Origin: Larix kaempferi
Lineage: Eukaryota > Streptophyta > Pinopsida > Pinales > Pinaceae
Direction: 5' to 3'
Length of the DNA stretch: 64,000 nucleotides
NCBI GenBank assembly: GCA_027924585.1
Contig: BSBM01001664.1
Location: forward strand, 1,538,692-1,602,691
Position numbers and translations under genes: made by a program
Shown: positions 35,401 to 47,935 of the stretch, piece by piece
Layout of the letters: every line of letters begins with the position of its first letter
How positions within the stretch are numbered: position 1 is the first letter of the stretch
Notes under the pieces: generated by a model
Told to the model about the DNA's origin: nothing
What the model saw: only the letters and a program-made list of their open reading frames with translations
Databases searched by the model: none

Positions 35401-37020
35401 TTTTTTCGGCCCCGTTTGGGCCTAGTCAACCAACTTTGACCAAGTCAAATCTGGTCAACAAGAGTGCTAGCTGAACCTGTATGCAAGCATGAAGTGACAA
35501 GGCTCACTTATACGAGTTAGTACATTACTAAGCAATATAATGATAACATGGTGATCAAAAATACATTAAATCCCGAGATAATACAAGGCCCTAGTGAAGT
35601 GGGCCCGCCACCTCCAAAAGACTAAAATGCTATGCACATCTATAGAATTGACCACTTTGCTGACTTTAGGTGATGTGGACAACAAGGCTACGGACACAGG
35701 AAGACAAGGATGAAGATCATGTGACCCTTTGGACAACACGGGAAAGCGGGGTCCACTGAGGTAAGTATGCCATGACAGAACACGGGGAAGGGCGATGCCT
35801 CACAAATGGGTATAGTGCAGGGAAACCACCACTAGTCATCTAACAAGTATCCCACAACTCACATCCGTATCCGAAGACTCCGTGAGGTTCTTTTCTAGAG
35901 CCGCCAAACTGGGTGTCCGGCAAACCGTAACTTGAGACTCTAGGGGGCAATCTTGAGCTTGTCCCTTGCTCCTTCTCACCTCCTTGTCCCGCAGGACTAG
36001 GTGAGGAATAACCACTACAAATGCTGACATGTATGGCTGACTAGAATCCATGTGTGTTCATAAACACATTGCATGGATTTTACAATGAGTTTCATACTTA
36101 GCCCTTTTTTGTCTAGATTTTACAATTTACAATACAATGGCCTTTTTAGCCTGATTTACATTTCATTTCTTCATTTCTTCATGGCCCTCTTGGGCTGCAT
36201 ACATATCTCAAAAGATATAAACATGGTGCTCATACTACAAAGGTAATGGGGGTGAGCAATACATGCTTTGATGACCAATGGGGAACACCCGGTGAGGCTA
36301 CACAATCCTAACTGCATTGCAACATCGGGGGCAACCGACAGGAGCAAATCCCAGGTCTAACTGTGTATCTCACACACTAAAGAGCCAAGGCACAATAAAC
36401 AGGGAGTCATGGCAAACTCAGAGATCAGTGGGGAAAGGGGTCCTCGGGATCACAAATCAGAATCCAAGTCGGGGAAGAAGTGTCATGGATGAGTCGGATG
36501 GGTGGAGAAAGTGATGATGGTGCTAAAGTCAGCTACCGAGGGGCTAAATGATCAAGTCTATGCCAAGTATAGAGGACATGACTCAGCGTGCATATACATA
36601 AGTCTAACCGGAGGGGTGGACTGACATCACCAAGGGCACAAACACATCATATCATAGCTAGATCACCAAATATATCATCTCATGCAAAGTTAGTGTACTA
36701 ACAAGTATAAAGAAGTCTAATCTACAACATGAGCAATAATCAACATATGCAATACCTGCTGCTACTAAACCTGTATCTAAGCTGGATCTCTGCTGAATCC
36801 GGGCACATAATAAACCAACACTATACTGCGATAATCTCGATCAAAAAAAAAAACTAGGCAACTGTCTCAAATGGGCTTGTGTCAAAGCTTGGCAAGGAAA
36901 GGTAACCCTGTGGTAGATGGTAAGTCCAACTGCCTGTCCCCTCTGATGTATCTGCTAGGGGCAATCAAAACAAAAATGCCTCCTCTGGAGGCAACTGATC
37001 ACTGATCTGGAAAAAAAAGT
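35401..37020. other. Noncoding, no gene seen
   Basis: Repeat-like sequence without coding domains, LTR pairs or target duplications that I could define. Confidence 0.3.
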
Positions 37021-37045
37021 ACTGTGCGGTCCTCGGCCGCACAGT
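37021..37045. repeat. Small perfect hairpin
   Basis: ACTGTGCGG, loop TCCTCGG, CCGCACAGT: a 9-bp GC-rich stem. It has no T-tract and no nearby gene, so a function is not indicated. Confidence 0.6.
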
Positions 37046-37799
37046 CTACAGTATGGTAGCTCCAGCTACAATAAGTGTGATAACAAGACAAAACACACAA
37101 AACTTCTGTATCTTGAGTGGTAGTAATAAACTAAATGTTGCTCCCTTATGAGACCATAAGAGTTCTAGTCACCTTATATAAAGTTTGGAATGAACATAAG
37201 AGTTATTCCTCGTCTACTTCTCTGCCAATTTCTAAGAACTCACCACAAATGTCTTTCAATTTTAGCAAGTGGTTTGAAATTGAATCACCTTCTTCTATAT
37301 TCCATTGAGAACAATTTTACTGTTAGAATCCATGCATCACCTTCAACCTTATCCACATTGTAAATGCATTCTCTGTTTCATTTCATGTTGGCATTATGTC
37401 ATTGTTGAAATTAGAAGTGAGACATGGGGATCAAAAAGAGACTCCACACAAAGATCCTAAGAAATTCTAATACAAGAGGTTAGGTGGGTAACCTTATTAC
37501 CCAAATATGCAATGTATATCAAAGGATGGTTGCACAAGATCTCACATAATGATGTACATATGAGGTGAGGACCTTTAATATTAGATGCTAGACCTAGATT
37601 AGCTAGCCCTAAGCCTAATTGGTAGGACAACTTAGGATCGTCCACAAAAAACCCATGTGGCCATATGCCAACCACTGAAGTTGTACATATGGAAATGGGA
37701 CCACATGATACCTAGTACAGGTCTCAAGTCAAGATTATACATATTACATTAACATACTCAATTTTGACTTGGGGGCAAGGAAGGGACAATACGATTATT

Positions 37800-37905
37800 C
37801 CCCCTTAATGAAAACTTCCTTAATTGTAATTAAAGAGCAAAATTTCACAAACTAGGCTTCTGTCAAAGGTTTGGTCAAGTTCTCTACAATCTATTCCCAA
37901 GTGCA
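37800..37905 (-). pseudogene. Possible remnant of a copia pol C-terminus
   Basis: The minus strand reads IVENLTKPLTEA, stop, FVKF followed by a short basic tail. This resembles the ILTKPL....F...R end of copia RNase H. No RNase H core is visible on the right, so this is a weak call. Confidence 0.25.
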
Positions 37906-38927
37906 ACAATACTCTAGGGGAATCACCTGGTCCCCATATTGATAAGATGGGGCCCTGTGGTTATTTTGATGGAACCAGACAACATCACCAATATGTATGT
38001 GGCACAGGTGGATGTTTATTTCTAAAGGAAAATCATGTCATAAAAATTTTGAAATTGGGCTAGGAGTTCAAACAACTAAGCTGAGTTATGGAAATTGGAG
38101 TATTTACCGATGATGTTAGTAAAGAAGGGGGTTAGCACCTTTCAGGTATTTTGGGACTCTAAAGTGGTTCTAAACAAGATGACAAGTAGTTAAAGAAAGA
38201 GGGATTTGATCCTTCAACCAATTCTAGAGTAGGTGAAAAACATGGAGACTGTCTATTCCAAAATCACATATCAGCATATGTATAGAGGATTAAATTATGT
38301 CATTGAGGTTTATCAAAAGGACTATTGACTATTCCTGGCAATTAATATTGGTTTTTACATGGAATCTTGTGATGGTATTATCAATGTGTTACATCCATTT
38401 TTGCATGGGTGTGCCCTAATTCAGGTCGGGGTTGCTTTTTGCATCTTTTGGGACTAAGGCAATTAGCTACAACGGTTAACATGGTTTCTGAGTAGTTGAG
38501 AGGAGCATATTTGAGTCATGACCCTGGATATCTTCATGTTGAAATGTAAGAAAATGGATTTTCTAGTGATGGTGAAGAAACAATACAAGTTGAATTATTG
38601 CACCAATCTCTAAAACGACTAAACCCAGTATGGAAAGGAGACTCAATTTCCCTCTCAGAGAAACCGGAAGGAAGCAACTCCCTCTTGGAGCAACCAGAAT
38701 CTGGAAAAAGCAGAGCACCAATAGTGACTGCAGGATCCTACTATGGGGAATGTATCAAATGAGGAAGCTGGTTGATGATAAGGATAAGGGGTTCCATAAC
38801 AATTTGAGGACCAAACAAATCCATGACATTCTCTCTTGCAAACTGTATCACAAATTTTCCCAAACATTTAGGCGTGACTGTACTTAATGTTGGCAGCTCT
38901 CTATCCACATTTGAAAGATTGAGCATA

Positions 38928-39022
38928 AAGAAGGGACTGTTTTAAATCTGGGCATATTCTTCTACATTTTGTCACCTCATTCACTTCACAGTAAGAAGGG
39001 ACTGTTTTAAATCTGGGCATAT
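38928..39022. repeat. 30-bp direct repeat
   Basis: AAGAAGGGACTGTTTTAAAT, continuing CTGGGCATAT, occurs exactly at 38928-38957 and 38993-39022 (65-bp spacing). The reason is unknown. Confidence 0.8.
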
Positions 39023-42000
39023 GAATTGTATGATTTTATGGTTTCTCTCATTCACATGCTCAGAATTAGACAAGCATTTAATCTCTTATATAGTCACATA
39101 AGCAGACCTTGAATAATGTTTTCCAACTCTCTGCTTTGGATGGAAAATCTAAACATTGTGTAATGGATTAAAACCATTCTTTAATAGGACCACAAATAAG
39201 CAGTAAATCTGAGCCATATACCTTGTTTCTACACCTTAAAGGGATCTTCCTCAAGCACTTTAACAAATAGTTCCATATTTCTTCTATAAACAGTGCTTAA
39301 GATCTATAATTTGCAACCTTAAGATCTCATCATACAATCTTAAAAGCATTGGTGGAGAATTGAATTGGGAGAATAAGATGGTCAAGTCACTATTGGTACT
39401 TTGAACCTTATCTCTTACTTTGTTTTGTGGATCCAATACTACTATTTCTTCTTTTTCTACAAGCATAATGTACAAGTGTAATAAGTTCTTTCATTTATAA
39501 AAATGTCATGAGCTAGTGAGTTATCTAAAATTGCCTTGGTATCAAATTTAAAGAACTCATACTTTTTCCTTGTGCATGTGATATTTTTACTACAACATGG
39601 TATTAGACAGCATGCACTCCTATGGTCCCTAGCCTATAAAGGTAATTGGAATTATAAAAATATTAAATGTATTTCAAAATAAAGAAGCTACTAATGAGAA
39701 GAAATCCCAATTGGGGAGGGATGTTAATAATAGAGATCTAGAGCACAGAAAGATGAATATTCTCATTTCATGGTCAAATGGTCCCTAAAGTGTTGAAATG
39801 ATGTTTACAAAAAAGACAAAGTTGTCATAGTTAGCCACCTAAACAAATTGTGGTGCTTAAATCTAAATAAAATATGCGGCTTTCAAGGCTGAGAAGCCAA
39901 TGGAAACTTGGGTGGGAGTCCATGAAAGCTATTTTTAATCGCCCTCAAAATGATCCTATACCCCTTAAGGTTGTAACAGAGTCCCTTTCTATTTTGTTTC
40001 TGTCAATAACCTCAAATGTGAGGCAGGTTGGTGATATGGATACTCTTGATACCTAAGGATGTTGATACGTTTAAAGTATAATTGCCTGGGATTTGGTTTG
40101 AGTGTTAATGGTATGATTGACTAGAGAATGGACAAGCATAACATCATCATATGGTTACAACAATAATTAAAAGGGCCACAAATAGAAAGCATATTATTGA
40201 TGTGTATGGTGTGACACCTAAGTATGAGGAGAATGCTTCCTGCAAAACACTTCCAGAAATATTCAAATCACATAATGGTAAATCTGTGTAAAGGGAGTAT
40301 ACAACAAATCCCAGGTTTGGTATGAGAAAATCCCTGCTTAAAAGAAAAGGTTTGGAGAATATGTTCAGTAGCAAACTGAGAAGAGGCGCCACCTAAAACA
40401 ATGGGAAAGCATGTTTTTCTTACCATGGATATACAATCTAGTCTTTTGCAGTTGGCATTGATAGAAATTTAAGACTTTGTATGTAATAGGGACCTCACTG
40501 GAATGCTCATCAACGAAGTATAAAAAGATAGGCTTGCATGATATCTTACAAGAACGGATTTTATGACAAATTGTTGTAAACAGAGACATTATGAAACCGG
40601 ACCTATGTGGATGAACATCTGGCAATACATCGATCCACAAATCTCCACAAATCCACTATTAGATTGAATATTCAACCAAAACCCACGAATCTCATTTGTA
40701 GCGAACCTGTGTGGAAGAAACTTTGGCAGTAGATTGTTCCATGAATCTCCTATTAGATCGAATCTACGACCAAGACCCAAAACCCACGAATCTCATCTGT
40801 AGCAATGGAGCTATGTAAACAATAATTTTCCAAACTTTCCTTAGTGAACTATGCTCGACGAAATAGGGCTTTTCGAAATTTTTACTTCGCTTACTAGTCT
40901 GGTCATTGACCTTTTTGGAGAAAAGTAAATGTGACTTTTTGTGAGGACTAGGACTTGCAATGAACTCATGGCATTGTGATTTTTATTTTTTTTATTTTTC
41001 TTCACATATAATTATTTGTTTTGTTTGCTAGAATCTAACTTGTGGGGGTGGCCTTTGGTCTAAGAAACCATAACCTGGGGGAGTCAAAATCACCAGGGGA
41101 TCACACTCGACCTGGGCCACACCAACCCTCAACTTGTTGGATATTGGTCGTCTCCTCCCAACTATCTCACCCCTAATTGGATTTAAACTTGGATCCCCCT
41201 ACTGATGAGACCCACATCGTAATCGAATGAGATAGCGAAATTTGACTATTCTCATATAATTCCAAAAACATTTGCGTACTTGAATTTTAAAAAAAATATA
41301 TTAAAAGACAAAATTGTCTTTTAAAAAACAATACCATTATTTACAAGTATCTATAATGTTCTCAAACATATTCAATTTAGTCTTATTTGAATAGAGAAGT
41401 CTACATGTGCCTATTTCATCTTTTCGACGAAATTTTAATGGAATCTGCCGTTTTGTTTTTTTTAAATTGGATTTCGTGTTGTTTAAATCACAGTTTGGAT
41501 TGTAAAAATAGGTTCAGCGGTATTGAATACCCCCAAAGCAACCCATTTAAACAGTTCTAACACTGATTATGATAATTTAAAAATTCTTCTCGGATTCCGC
41601 CAAAATCTTACCGGGGAAATGTTGTCCAAAATAGGGAAAATCGTCGCATGTTTAGACTATGCGTATTTGAATATACTCTACTCTTTTTTTCGACAAATTT
41701 TGCCAGAAAGTGGAAATTGTCGCGCATGTAGACTTCATCATTTTGAAGGGAGTAGTCTAAGGACGTGACGATTTCGCCCTCCAGTGGTCGGAGGTCCATT
41801 GCGTCCGGTAATCGGGCCCTAACAGTATCCGTTAACCCTCACTGTCTTTGTCATGACATGGAGGACCCTCTCTGTCTCTGTCACCCCTAACAGATGCCGA
41901 TGGGGCCCCTCATCCTACTCATGTCGGGTAATTTCACGATACCTTTGGCACGCTCCACGTCCTAGTATGTTGTCTTCCTTATTCGAGCATGTCACTCGCC

Positions 42001-42442
42001 ATGCTTCCATCGAGTGGGATTCTAACCTAAGTTGCAAATGGCGGGATCCTTCCTTAAGTTACTTGACCTTCATGTCGAGTATGCTCCCTTGGGCATGGGC
42101 ATGCCTCAGCTTTTTGAAGAGAGGGAATTTTCCCACCCTGGTGTTGCTTCCCAAATGAGTCATGTCTTACTGACGGGTAGTTTGCCCCGACTCCCGCTCC
42201 AAGTCCATCCATGCCATCCACCGGCAAGTTTCCAAGTGGGTATGAGGGGTGCCCAAGGTTGCTTTCTAGCCAAGGGCATGACAATTACCCTCATCCATTC
42301 CCAAACAAATGAAGATATAAAGTTCCAAATTTCCATGGTACCCCTTGTCCATGAAAATTCTTGTTAGACTAGTTGTCAATGGGATTCATGTGAGTAGCAT
42401 GGAATTTCAGAAGGCATCCATGTTTTTCCATTTCATTTAATA
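39023..42442. other. Noncoding stretch; no gene assigned
   Basis: Short frames only. ACCCACGAATCTCAT(T/C)TGTAGC recurs twice within 40670-40805 as part of a degenerate tandem duplication. The GC-richer part 41830-42360 has overlapping frames on both strands and no domain. It ends in CCATG (42443-42447), the left target duplication of the copia composite. Confidence 0.35.
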
Positions 42443-42447
42443 CCATG
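42443..42447. repeat. Target site duplication of the copia composite, left copy
   Basis: CCATG immediately before LTR 1. It is identical to 49822-49826 immediately after the inverted LTR 3, not to the sequence after LTR 2. Confidence 0.85.
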
Positions 42448-43004
42448 TGTTGGATTTTGTGCAACTTCAAAAGATATTATTCATTTTATTTTATTGTACT
42501 TTCATTGTACTTAATTGTACCTCCTAAGGGAGATGAACGTTGATGAATTACTTATGTAAACACATGAAAGAATCAATGTAAACCTTGTGGTGCAAACAAG
42601 CAAAAGAAAAATATTAAAAATAAAATTATTAATTGCCCCCATGTGAAGTCGGTCCAATTAGGGATTTTTCATGTTTGCACTTGTATAAATAAGAGGTAAA
42701 GTGCACCTCATTATCTCATTCACTCACTTCACAATTGCGCATCACTTGGGAGAGAGAAGAAGTTTGCACAAGCTGGAGAAGGAAGTAGTTTTGGGGGTTT
42801 CTACTTGTGGAAAGAATTTTCACATTTTCTCTTTTATCTTTGTACTCTGATCTCGGGATTATCATCTCTATACGAAGTTGCTGGGTTTTTCCCAATTGGG
42901 TTTCCGAGGATAAACTCTGTGTTGTTTTTTTGTGCTTCGTCTTTCTTCTAGTGATCTTGGTTATGCATTTGTATTATTATGCTATGAATGTATGAAATTT
43001 AACA
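42448..43004 (+). mobile_element. Copia composite, LTR 1 (5' LTR, plus strand)
   Basis: 557 bp, TGTTGGATTT...AAATTTAACA, with TATA box TATAAATA at 42684-42691. It differs by several percent from LTR 2 (47379-47935), which has the same length, and from inverted LTR 3 (49264-49821). LTR 2 and LTR 3 share variants that LTR 1 lacks, for example GAACCTGATGTAATTAC. Confidence 0.95.
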
Positions 43005-43018
43005 TGGTATCAGAGTTG
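43005..43018 (+). promoter_or_regulatory. tRNA-Met primer binding site
   Basis: TGGTATCAGAGTTG directly after the LTR, complementary to initiator tRNA-Met, the usual copia primer. Confidence 0.95.
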
Positions 43019-43392
43019 TTATAGAAGAAGCCATTGCCGAAGCATTGTCGGAACCCTGCCAGAACTAGGGTTTTATCTTGTGAAGTCTTCACCCATCATT
43101 TTGGAGAAAAAGAGCTATAGGAATTTCATTTTTGGCAAGGCACATATGTTGGTGAAGACGGAATTCAATTCGAGAATTTTCAATTTTTGACCTAACTCTG
43201 TGGATGCAGCAAAATTAGGGTTTTAGTTTTAACACACTTATCTCCACAAATTTGGATCAACCCTACCTCAATTCAACTCTCCTTGGCAAGGCACATTTAT
43301 CTGTGGTCTCAGTTTTTCCAAATTCCAACTTTCTTTTTTGACCTAGATCCTGCTAGGGTTTCTGAACCAGATCTGCAGTCAAGATAATTGGT

Positions 43393-44323
43393 ATGAAGGT
43401 TGAAGATCGTTTGGAAGGAGCTTCCAACTTTATCTCTTGGAAGTCTAGGGTTCTTCTACTACTAGAAGAAAATGACCTATTACAAATTGTAATTGAGAAG
43501 GTACCTGAACCAGAATCCGAAGAAGACAAACCCCGATGTAGGAAGAATGATGCCAAAGCAAGAAGGATTCTAGTGGACTCAATAAGAGATCATTTGGTTC
43601 CACAAATTTCTGGAAAGAAGACTACTAGAAAAATGTTCAAGACCTTAAAGAAGTTGTTTGAACACACTAGCCTCAATGTATCCATGACATTGAGAAACCA
43701 ACTCTCAAATATGAAGATATTCAAATCAGAATCCATTGCCTCATATTTCATGAGGATCACAAAACTAAGGGACAAGCTTAGTACCAGTGGAGATCCATTG
43801 ATGAAAAGGAGCTTGTCATCGCCACTCTGAATGGTATTCCACCATCATGGGAGTTCTTTATCCAAAGCATAAGTGGTAGATCCAAACTACCAAAGTTTGA
43901 TAAGCTTTGGACAGATTGCACTCAAGAGGAGACCAGGATTACAGCACGTCAAAGACTCCATGGCACTCTACCTGAGGAGAACCAAGATTTTGTTTCCCAT
44001 GCAAAGAAGGTTAAGGGAAAAGGTAGGAAGTTCCATAAACACAAGCACCAAGATAGGAGATCAAGTCCTCACCCAGATCAAAAGGAGAAGAAGGACATAT
44101 CTCAAGTTCAATGATATAGGTGCAGAAAATATGGACACTATGCCAATAGCTGTCGAAGTTCAAGTAAAAGGAAGTATGAAGCATCCACTGTTGATGTTGA
44201 AGAAGATACTCCTCACAAGAAGTCAAAGAATGATGATCATTCGGAGTTCCTCTTCTAGAAGATATGAAGATCGAGATTGCAAGAACAAATATCTCTCTTG
44301 GTCCGCACAAGAAGGCAGTGGGA
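43393..44323 (+). pseudogene. gag: Copia gag (composite, plus-strand copy)
   Basis: The start MKVEDRLEGASNFISWKSRV is followed by LLLLEENDLLQIV, ARRILVDSIRDHLVPQ, MFKTLKKLFEHTSLNVSMTL and SYFMRITKLRDKLSTSGDP, the standard UBN2-type copia gag. A frameshift near 43795 moves the rest (PPSWEFFIQSISGRSKL, LHGTLPEENQDFVSHAKK) to another frame. In the zinc knuckle the first Cys codon is TGA (44112-44114), leaving YRCRKYGHYANSC; the inverted copy keeps this Cys. The gag ends in a Lys-rich tail near 44270. Gag would package the element RNA. Confidence 0.9.
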
Positions 44324-44852
44324 GCCCTCACACAAAAACAATAAGAGATAAGTATTTTGTTTTCTTGCTTACATAGATCTATTTTTGTCTTATCTATATT
44401 CATCATATGCAGATCTATCTAGAATTGCATTGAGCAGTTGACATAGTTTACCTTGTTGTATTTATTATGCATATGAGCTACACAACATTTCATGAAGCTA
44501 GTCCTAGATGATATCTCCTTCCTCCATGCTTAGGGTAGTGCACACTCTTGATGGCATGTTCTAGTGGAGATAGCAGACATCTAGATAGTTCCCATATGTG
44601 TTTGATAGACATGTTCATGATTGTTGTGATAAAGTATTAGCTAAGATGCATGTGTAAACTATTGCCATTACATTTGATTTTACAATGTCACTGATCATCA
44701 GTCGGGATTTGACTTGTAGGGAAAAGACCATGGTGACATGGTATACAAGAGAAGGATGATGTGACATGTTCCGAATGAACAAGTGGTGGACACATGAATC
44801 CCGTTGATGTTTAGCAAGAAGCTTCCTGGAATATGACTCTCAACCTATAAGG
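44324..44852 (+). other. Collapsed region where protease and integrase core should be
   Basis: Copia elements carry about 1.3 kb of protease and integrase between gag and the integrase tail. Here only about 0.5 kb of frameless AT-rich sequence separates gag from the integrase C-terminus, with no DTG/DSG motif and no D-D-E core. I infer a deletion or replacement. Confidence 0.6.
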
Positions 44853-45240
44853 ATGACCTCGGAGGAAGCTTTCACGGAATTAAAACTAGAAGTGGGCCAC
44901 CTTCAGATATTTGGCTGTCCAGTCGATATACATGTGCCCAATAATGAAGTTAGAGCCTTCAAGAAAGAAGGGAACTTTCAAGGTATACAGTGTATCTTCA
45001 AAGGCTTACAAAATCTACATCCCAGGATCCTGACAGATTGAAGTCAACAAGGATGTGACCTTTGAAGAAGAGATGGTTGTGAGGAAAGTAGAGGATCAGA
45101 CATGGAAATCGATGATGAAGAAATACTAGAACCAAAGGAGATGAGATCATCTCCCCCTCCAGTTCAAGAGGGAGTTATGAACCCATCGATCTCATTGATA
45201 CAGCTTCAGCTAGTTGATGTTCCCAAATATATGCAGTAGC
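44853..45240 (+). pseudogene. pol: Copia integrase C-terminal remnant
   Basis: TSEEAFTELKLEVGHLQIFG followed by CPVDIHVPNNEVRAFKKEGN matches the conserved integrase tail (PEE.F...KP.V.HLRIFGC...VHVP). The expected GYS..SKAYRIY..... block is broken near 45000 (FKGLQNLHP, then a stop). The linker to RT is acidic and Pro-rich (SPPPVQEGVM) with stops. Confidence 0.8.
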
Positions 45241-45289
45241 CGGAGAAAAGGCCTAATTAGGCACAACAAACTTTACATAGAGCAAATGG

Positions 45290-46674
45290 AAGTGTTGAAA
45301 AGTACAAGGCCAGATTTGTAGCAAGAGGATTCTCTCAGAAAGAGGGAGTCAATTATGATGAGAAATTTTCTCATGTGGCCCGATATACTTCCATCAGATC
45401 CATTATTTCCATTGCTTCAGCTATGGGATGGAAAGTTGCATTAGATGGATGTGAAGACAACCTTTCTCAATGGTGTTATTGAGGAAGAAGTTTACATCGA
45501 AAACCAGCTGGGTTTATTATCCAAGGAAAGGAATCTCATGTATGCAGATTGAAAAAAGGCACTGTATGGACTTAAGCAAACACCCCGTGCTTGGTATGGA
45601 CGGATAGATAGACTCCTGGTGAGCTTGGGATTTTCCAAGAGTGATGCAAACCCCAACCTTTACTACAAGGTTGTAGATGATGGGCCAATGATTTTGGTAT
45701 TATATGTTAATGACTTGTTTCTCACAGGAAATGAGAAACTTATTGTATGGTGTAAGAAGAATCTCGCCTCTGAGCTTGAACTGAAAGACCTTGGATTGAT
45801 GCACTACTTCTTGGGATTAGAAATATGGCAGAGGCAGAAAGAGATTTTCTTAGGACAAGGAAAGTACAGCATAGATATATTGAAGAGATTCGGGATGTTG
45901 GACTACAAGTCCATGGCTACTCTGATGGATGGAAATTAGAAGAAGTTGAGAGATTCTACTTCATATTCTGATTTGATTGATCCCACCATTTATCGCCAGT
46001 TGATTAGGTCATTGATGTATCTAACCAACATTAGACCAGATATATGCTTTTGCTGTGAATTCCCTCAATCAGTTCATGTGCGAACCGAGGCAGATTCATT
46101 GGATTATTGCAAAGCATGTGCTCAGATACTTACATGGCACTGTGGGATATGGATTGAAGTATGCTTCAGATTGTGAGCTAATATTGCAGGGGTTTACAAA
46201 CTCAGATTGGGGCCATATGTGTTGCAGATCGAAAGAGTACTTACGGATGCTGCTTCAGTTTGGGTTCTGCAGTTATTTTCTGGTGCAACAGGAAGCAGAA
46301 CTCGGTAGCACTCAGTACTGCAAAGGCCGAGTACATGGCTGCTATCACAACAGCTCGAGAAGCAGTTTTGCTTCGTAAACTCCTAGCAGGATTGTTCAAC
46401 CAGATTCCAGAGCCGACCATGATTCACTGTGACAACCAAAGCTTTGTGCAGATGTCATTGAATCTTGTATTTCACGACAGGTCGAAGCATATCGAGATTC
46501 GATATCACTTCATTCGTAATATGGTGCAGAAAGGTGCGGTCAAGTTACAGTAAGTGTCGACAAACGACCAGACTGCAGATGTTCTCACCGAGGATCTTCC
46601 CAAGGTGAAGTTCAAATACTTTCGCGGAAGACTAGGAGTCGAAGAGAACGTGTCCCTCCTTAAGAGCGAAAGAT
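45290..46674 (+). pseudogene. pol: Copia reverse transcriptase and RNase H
   Basis: RT begins YKARFVARGFSQKEGVNYDE and, with shifts near 45445 and 45550, continues DVKTTFLNGVIEEEVYI-type sequence, ALYGLKQTPRAWYGRIDRLL and FSKSDANPNLYYK. The catalytic box reads YVND at 45703-45714, where copia elements have YVDD; a GAT-to-AAT change would inactivate it. ELKDLGLMHYFLGLE and IRSLMYLTNIRPDI follow. RNase H has GFTNSDWG (Asp also changed to Asn in the first motif), SAVISWCNRKQNSVALST-like sequence, EYMAAITTAREAVLLRKLL, IHCDNQSFVQM and HIEIRYHFIR. It ends TADVLTEDLPKVKF and a TGA near 46674. At least four frame changes and several stops make it dead. Confidence 0.92.
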
Positions 46675-46702
46675 GACATTGTGATTCTTGCCATGTTTTT
46701 CC

Positions 46703-47100
46703 CAGGTGCCTCTGCAGTCCAGTACTCAGCCAGATATGGGAAAAATCTGATAGGCAGATGAGTTGGACAGTCAACAGGTGGTCGGGTTCACCCAGGTACC
46801 CTCTCCAGTCTAGTTACTCAGCCAGATATGGGAGAAATCCCATAGGCAGATGAGTAGGATAGTCAGCAGTTGGTCGGGTTCACACAGGTGCCTCTACAGT
46901 CCAGTTACTCAGCCAGATATGGGAGAAATCCCATAGGCATATGAGTAAGACAGTCAACAGTTGGTCGTGTGATTGCACAGGTACCTCTACAGTCCTGGTA
47001 CTCATCCAAATATGGGAAAAATCCCATAGGCAAATGAGTCGAACAATCAGTAGATGATCGGTCCCTTTTGCTCGTCTGAGATCTTAGCTAGGTATGGGAG
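46703..47100 (+). repeat. ~90-bp tandem repeats upstream of the 3' LTR
   Basis: Four clear units begin CAGGT(G/A)CC at 46703, 46793, 46885 and 46978, each containing ACTCAGCCAGATATGGGA and CATAGGCAGATGAGT variants. A fifth decayed unit runs to about 47130. They lie between the pol stop and the polypurine tract. Confidence 0.9.
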
Positions 47101-47367
47101 GACCCCATCGGCAGATGAGGCAGACAGCTAGAAAATTGTATAGAAGAGATGGTAGAACTGATAATCTCATATATCCAGGATTGAGTGATTCTCCTGGATA
47201 CAGGATTGAGTGATTCTCCTGGACTCACCGAAGGAATCGTGAAGATGATGCACTGAGACTGTGTGGACAACCTTTAGTATGTATAGAGATGATGGACACA
47301 TCATGGATGTACAAGATGAAACCCAGATGATCATGATGCAGATGAAGACCGAAGAATACATTCCTCG

Positions 47368-47378
47368 TTGAGAGGGAG
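47368..47378 (+). promoter_or_regulatory. Polypurine tract of the copia composite
   Basis: TTGAGAGGGAG directly before LTR 2; the expected plus-strand primer site. Confidence 0.8.
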
Positions 47379-47935
47379 TGTTGGATTTTGTGCAAATTCG
47401 GAAGATATTATTCATTGTATTTTATTGTACTTTCATTGTACTTAATTGTACCTCCTAAGGGAGATGAACCTGATGTAATTACTTATGTAAACACATGAAA
47501 GAATCAATGTAAACCTTGGGGTGCAAACAAGCAAAAGAAAAGTATTAAAAATAAAATTATTAATTGCCCCTAGGTGAAGTCGGCCAAGTTAGGGATTTTT
47601 CATGTTTGCACTTGTATAAATAAGAGGTAAAGTGCACCTCATTATCTCATTCACTCACTTCACAACTGCGCATCACTTGGGAGAGAGAAGAAGTCCGCAC
47701 AAGCTGGAGAACGAAGTAGTTTTGGGGTTTCTACTTGTGGAAAGCATTTTCACATTTTCTCTTTTATCTTTGTACTCTGATCTCGGGGTTATCATCTCCA
47801 TATGAAGGTTCATGGGTTTTTCCCAATTGGGTTTCCCAGGATACACTCTATGTTGTTGTTTTGTGCTTTTGCTTTCTTCTAGTGATCTTGGTTATGCATT
47901 TGTGTTATTATGCTATGAATGCATGAAATTTTACA
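47379..47935 (+). mobile_element. Copia composite, LTR 2 (3' LTR of plus-strand part)
   Basis: 557 bp, TGTTGGATTT...AAATTTTACA. The sequence after it is not host flank. It runs at once into an inverted copy of the same family's gag. Confidence 0.95.

Noticed and set aside
38580-38990. Possible gene exon (for example the stretch reading QVELLHQSLKRLNP)
   Set aside because: Coding-like for a short distance only. There are stops in all frames within 200 bp and no family is recognised.
41853-42367. Open frames of 76-111 codons
   Set aside because: Overlapping on both strands in a GC-richer patch, with no recognisable motif and no splice context.
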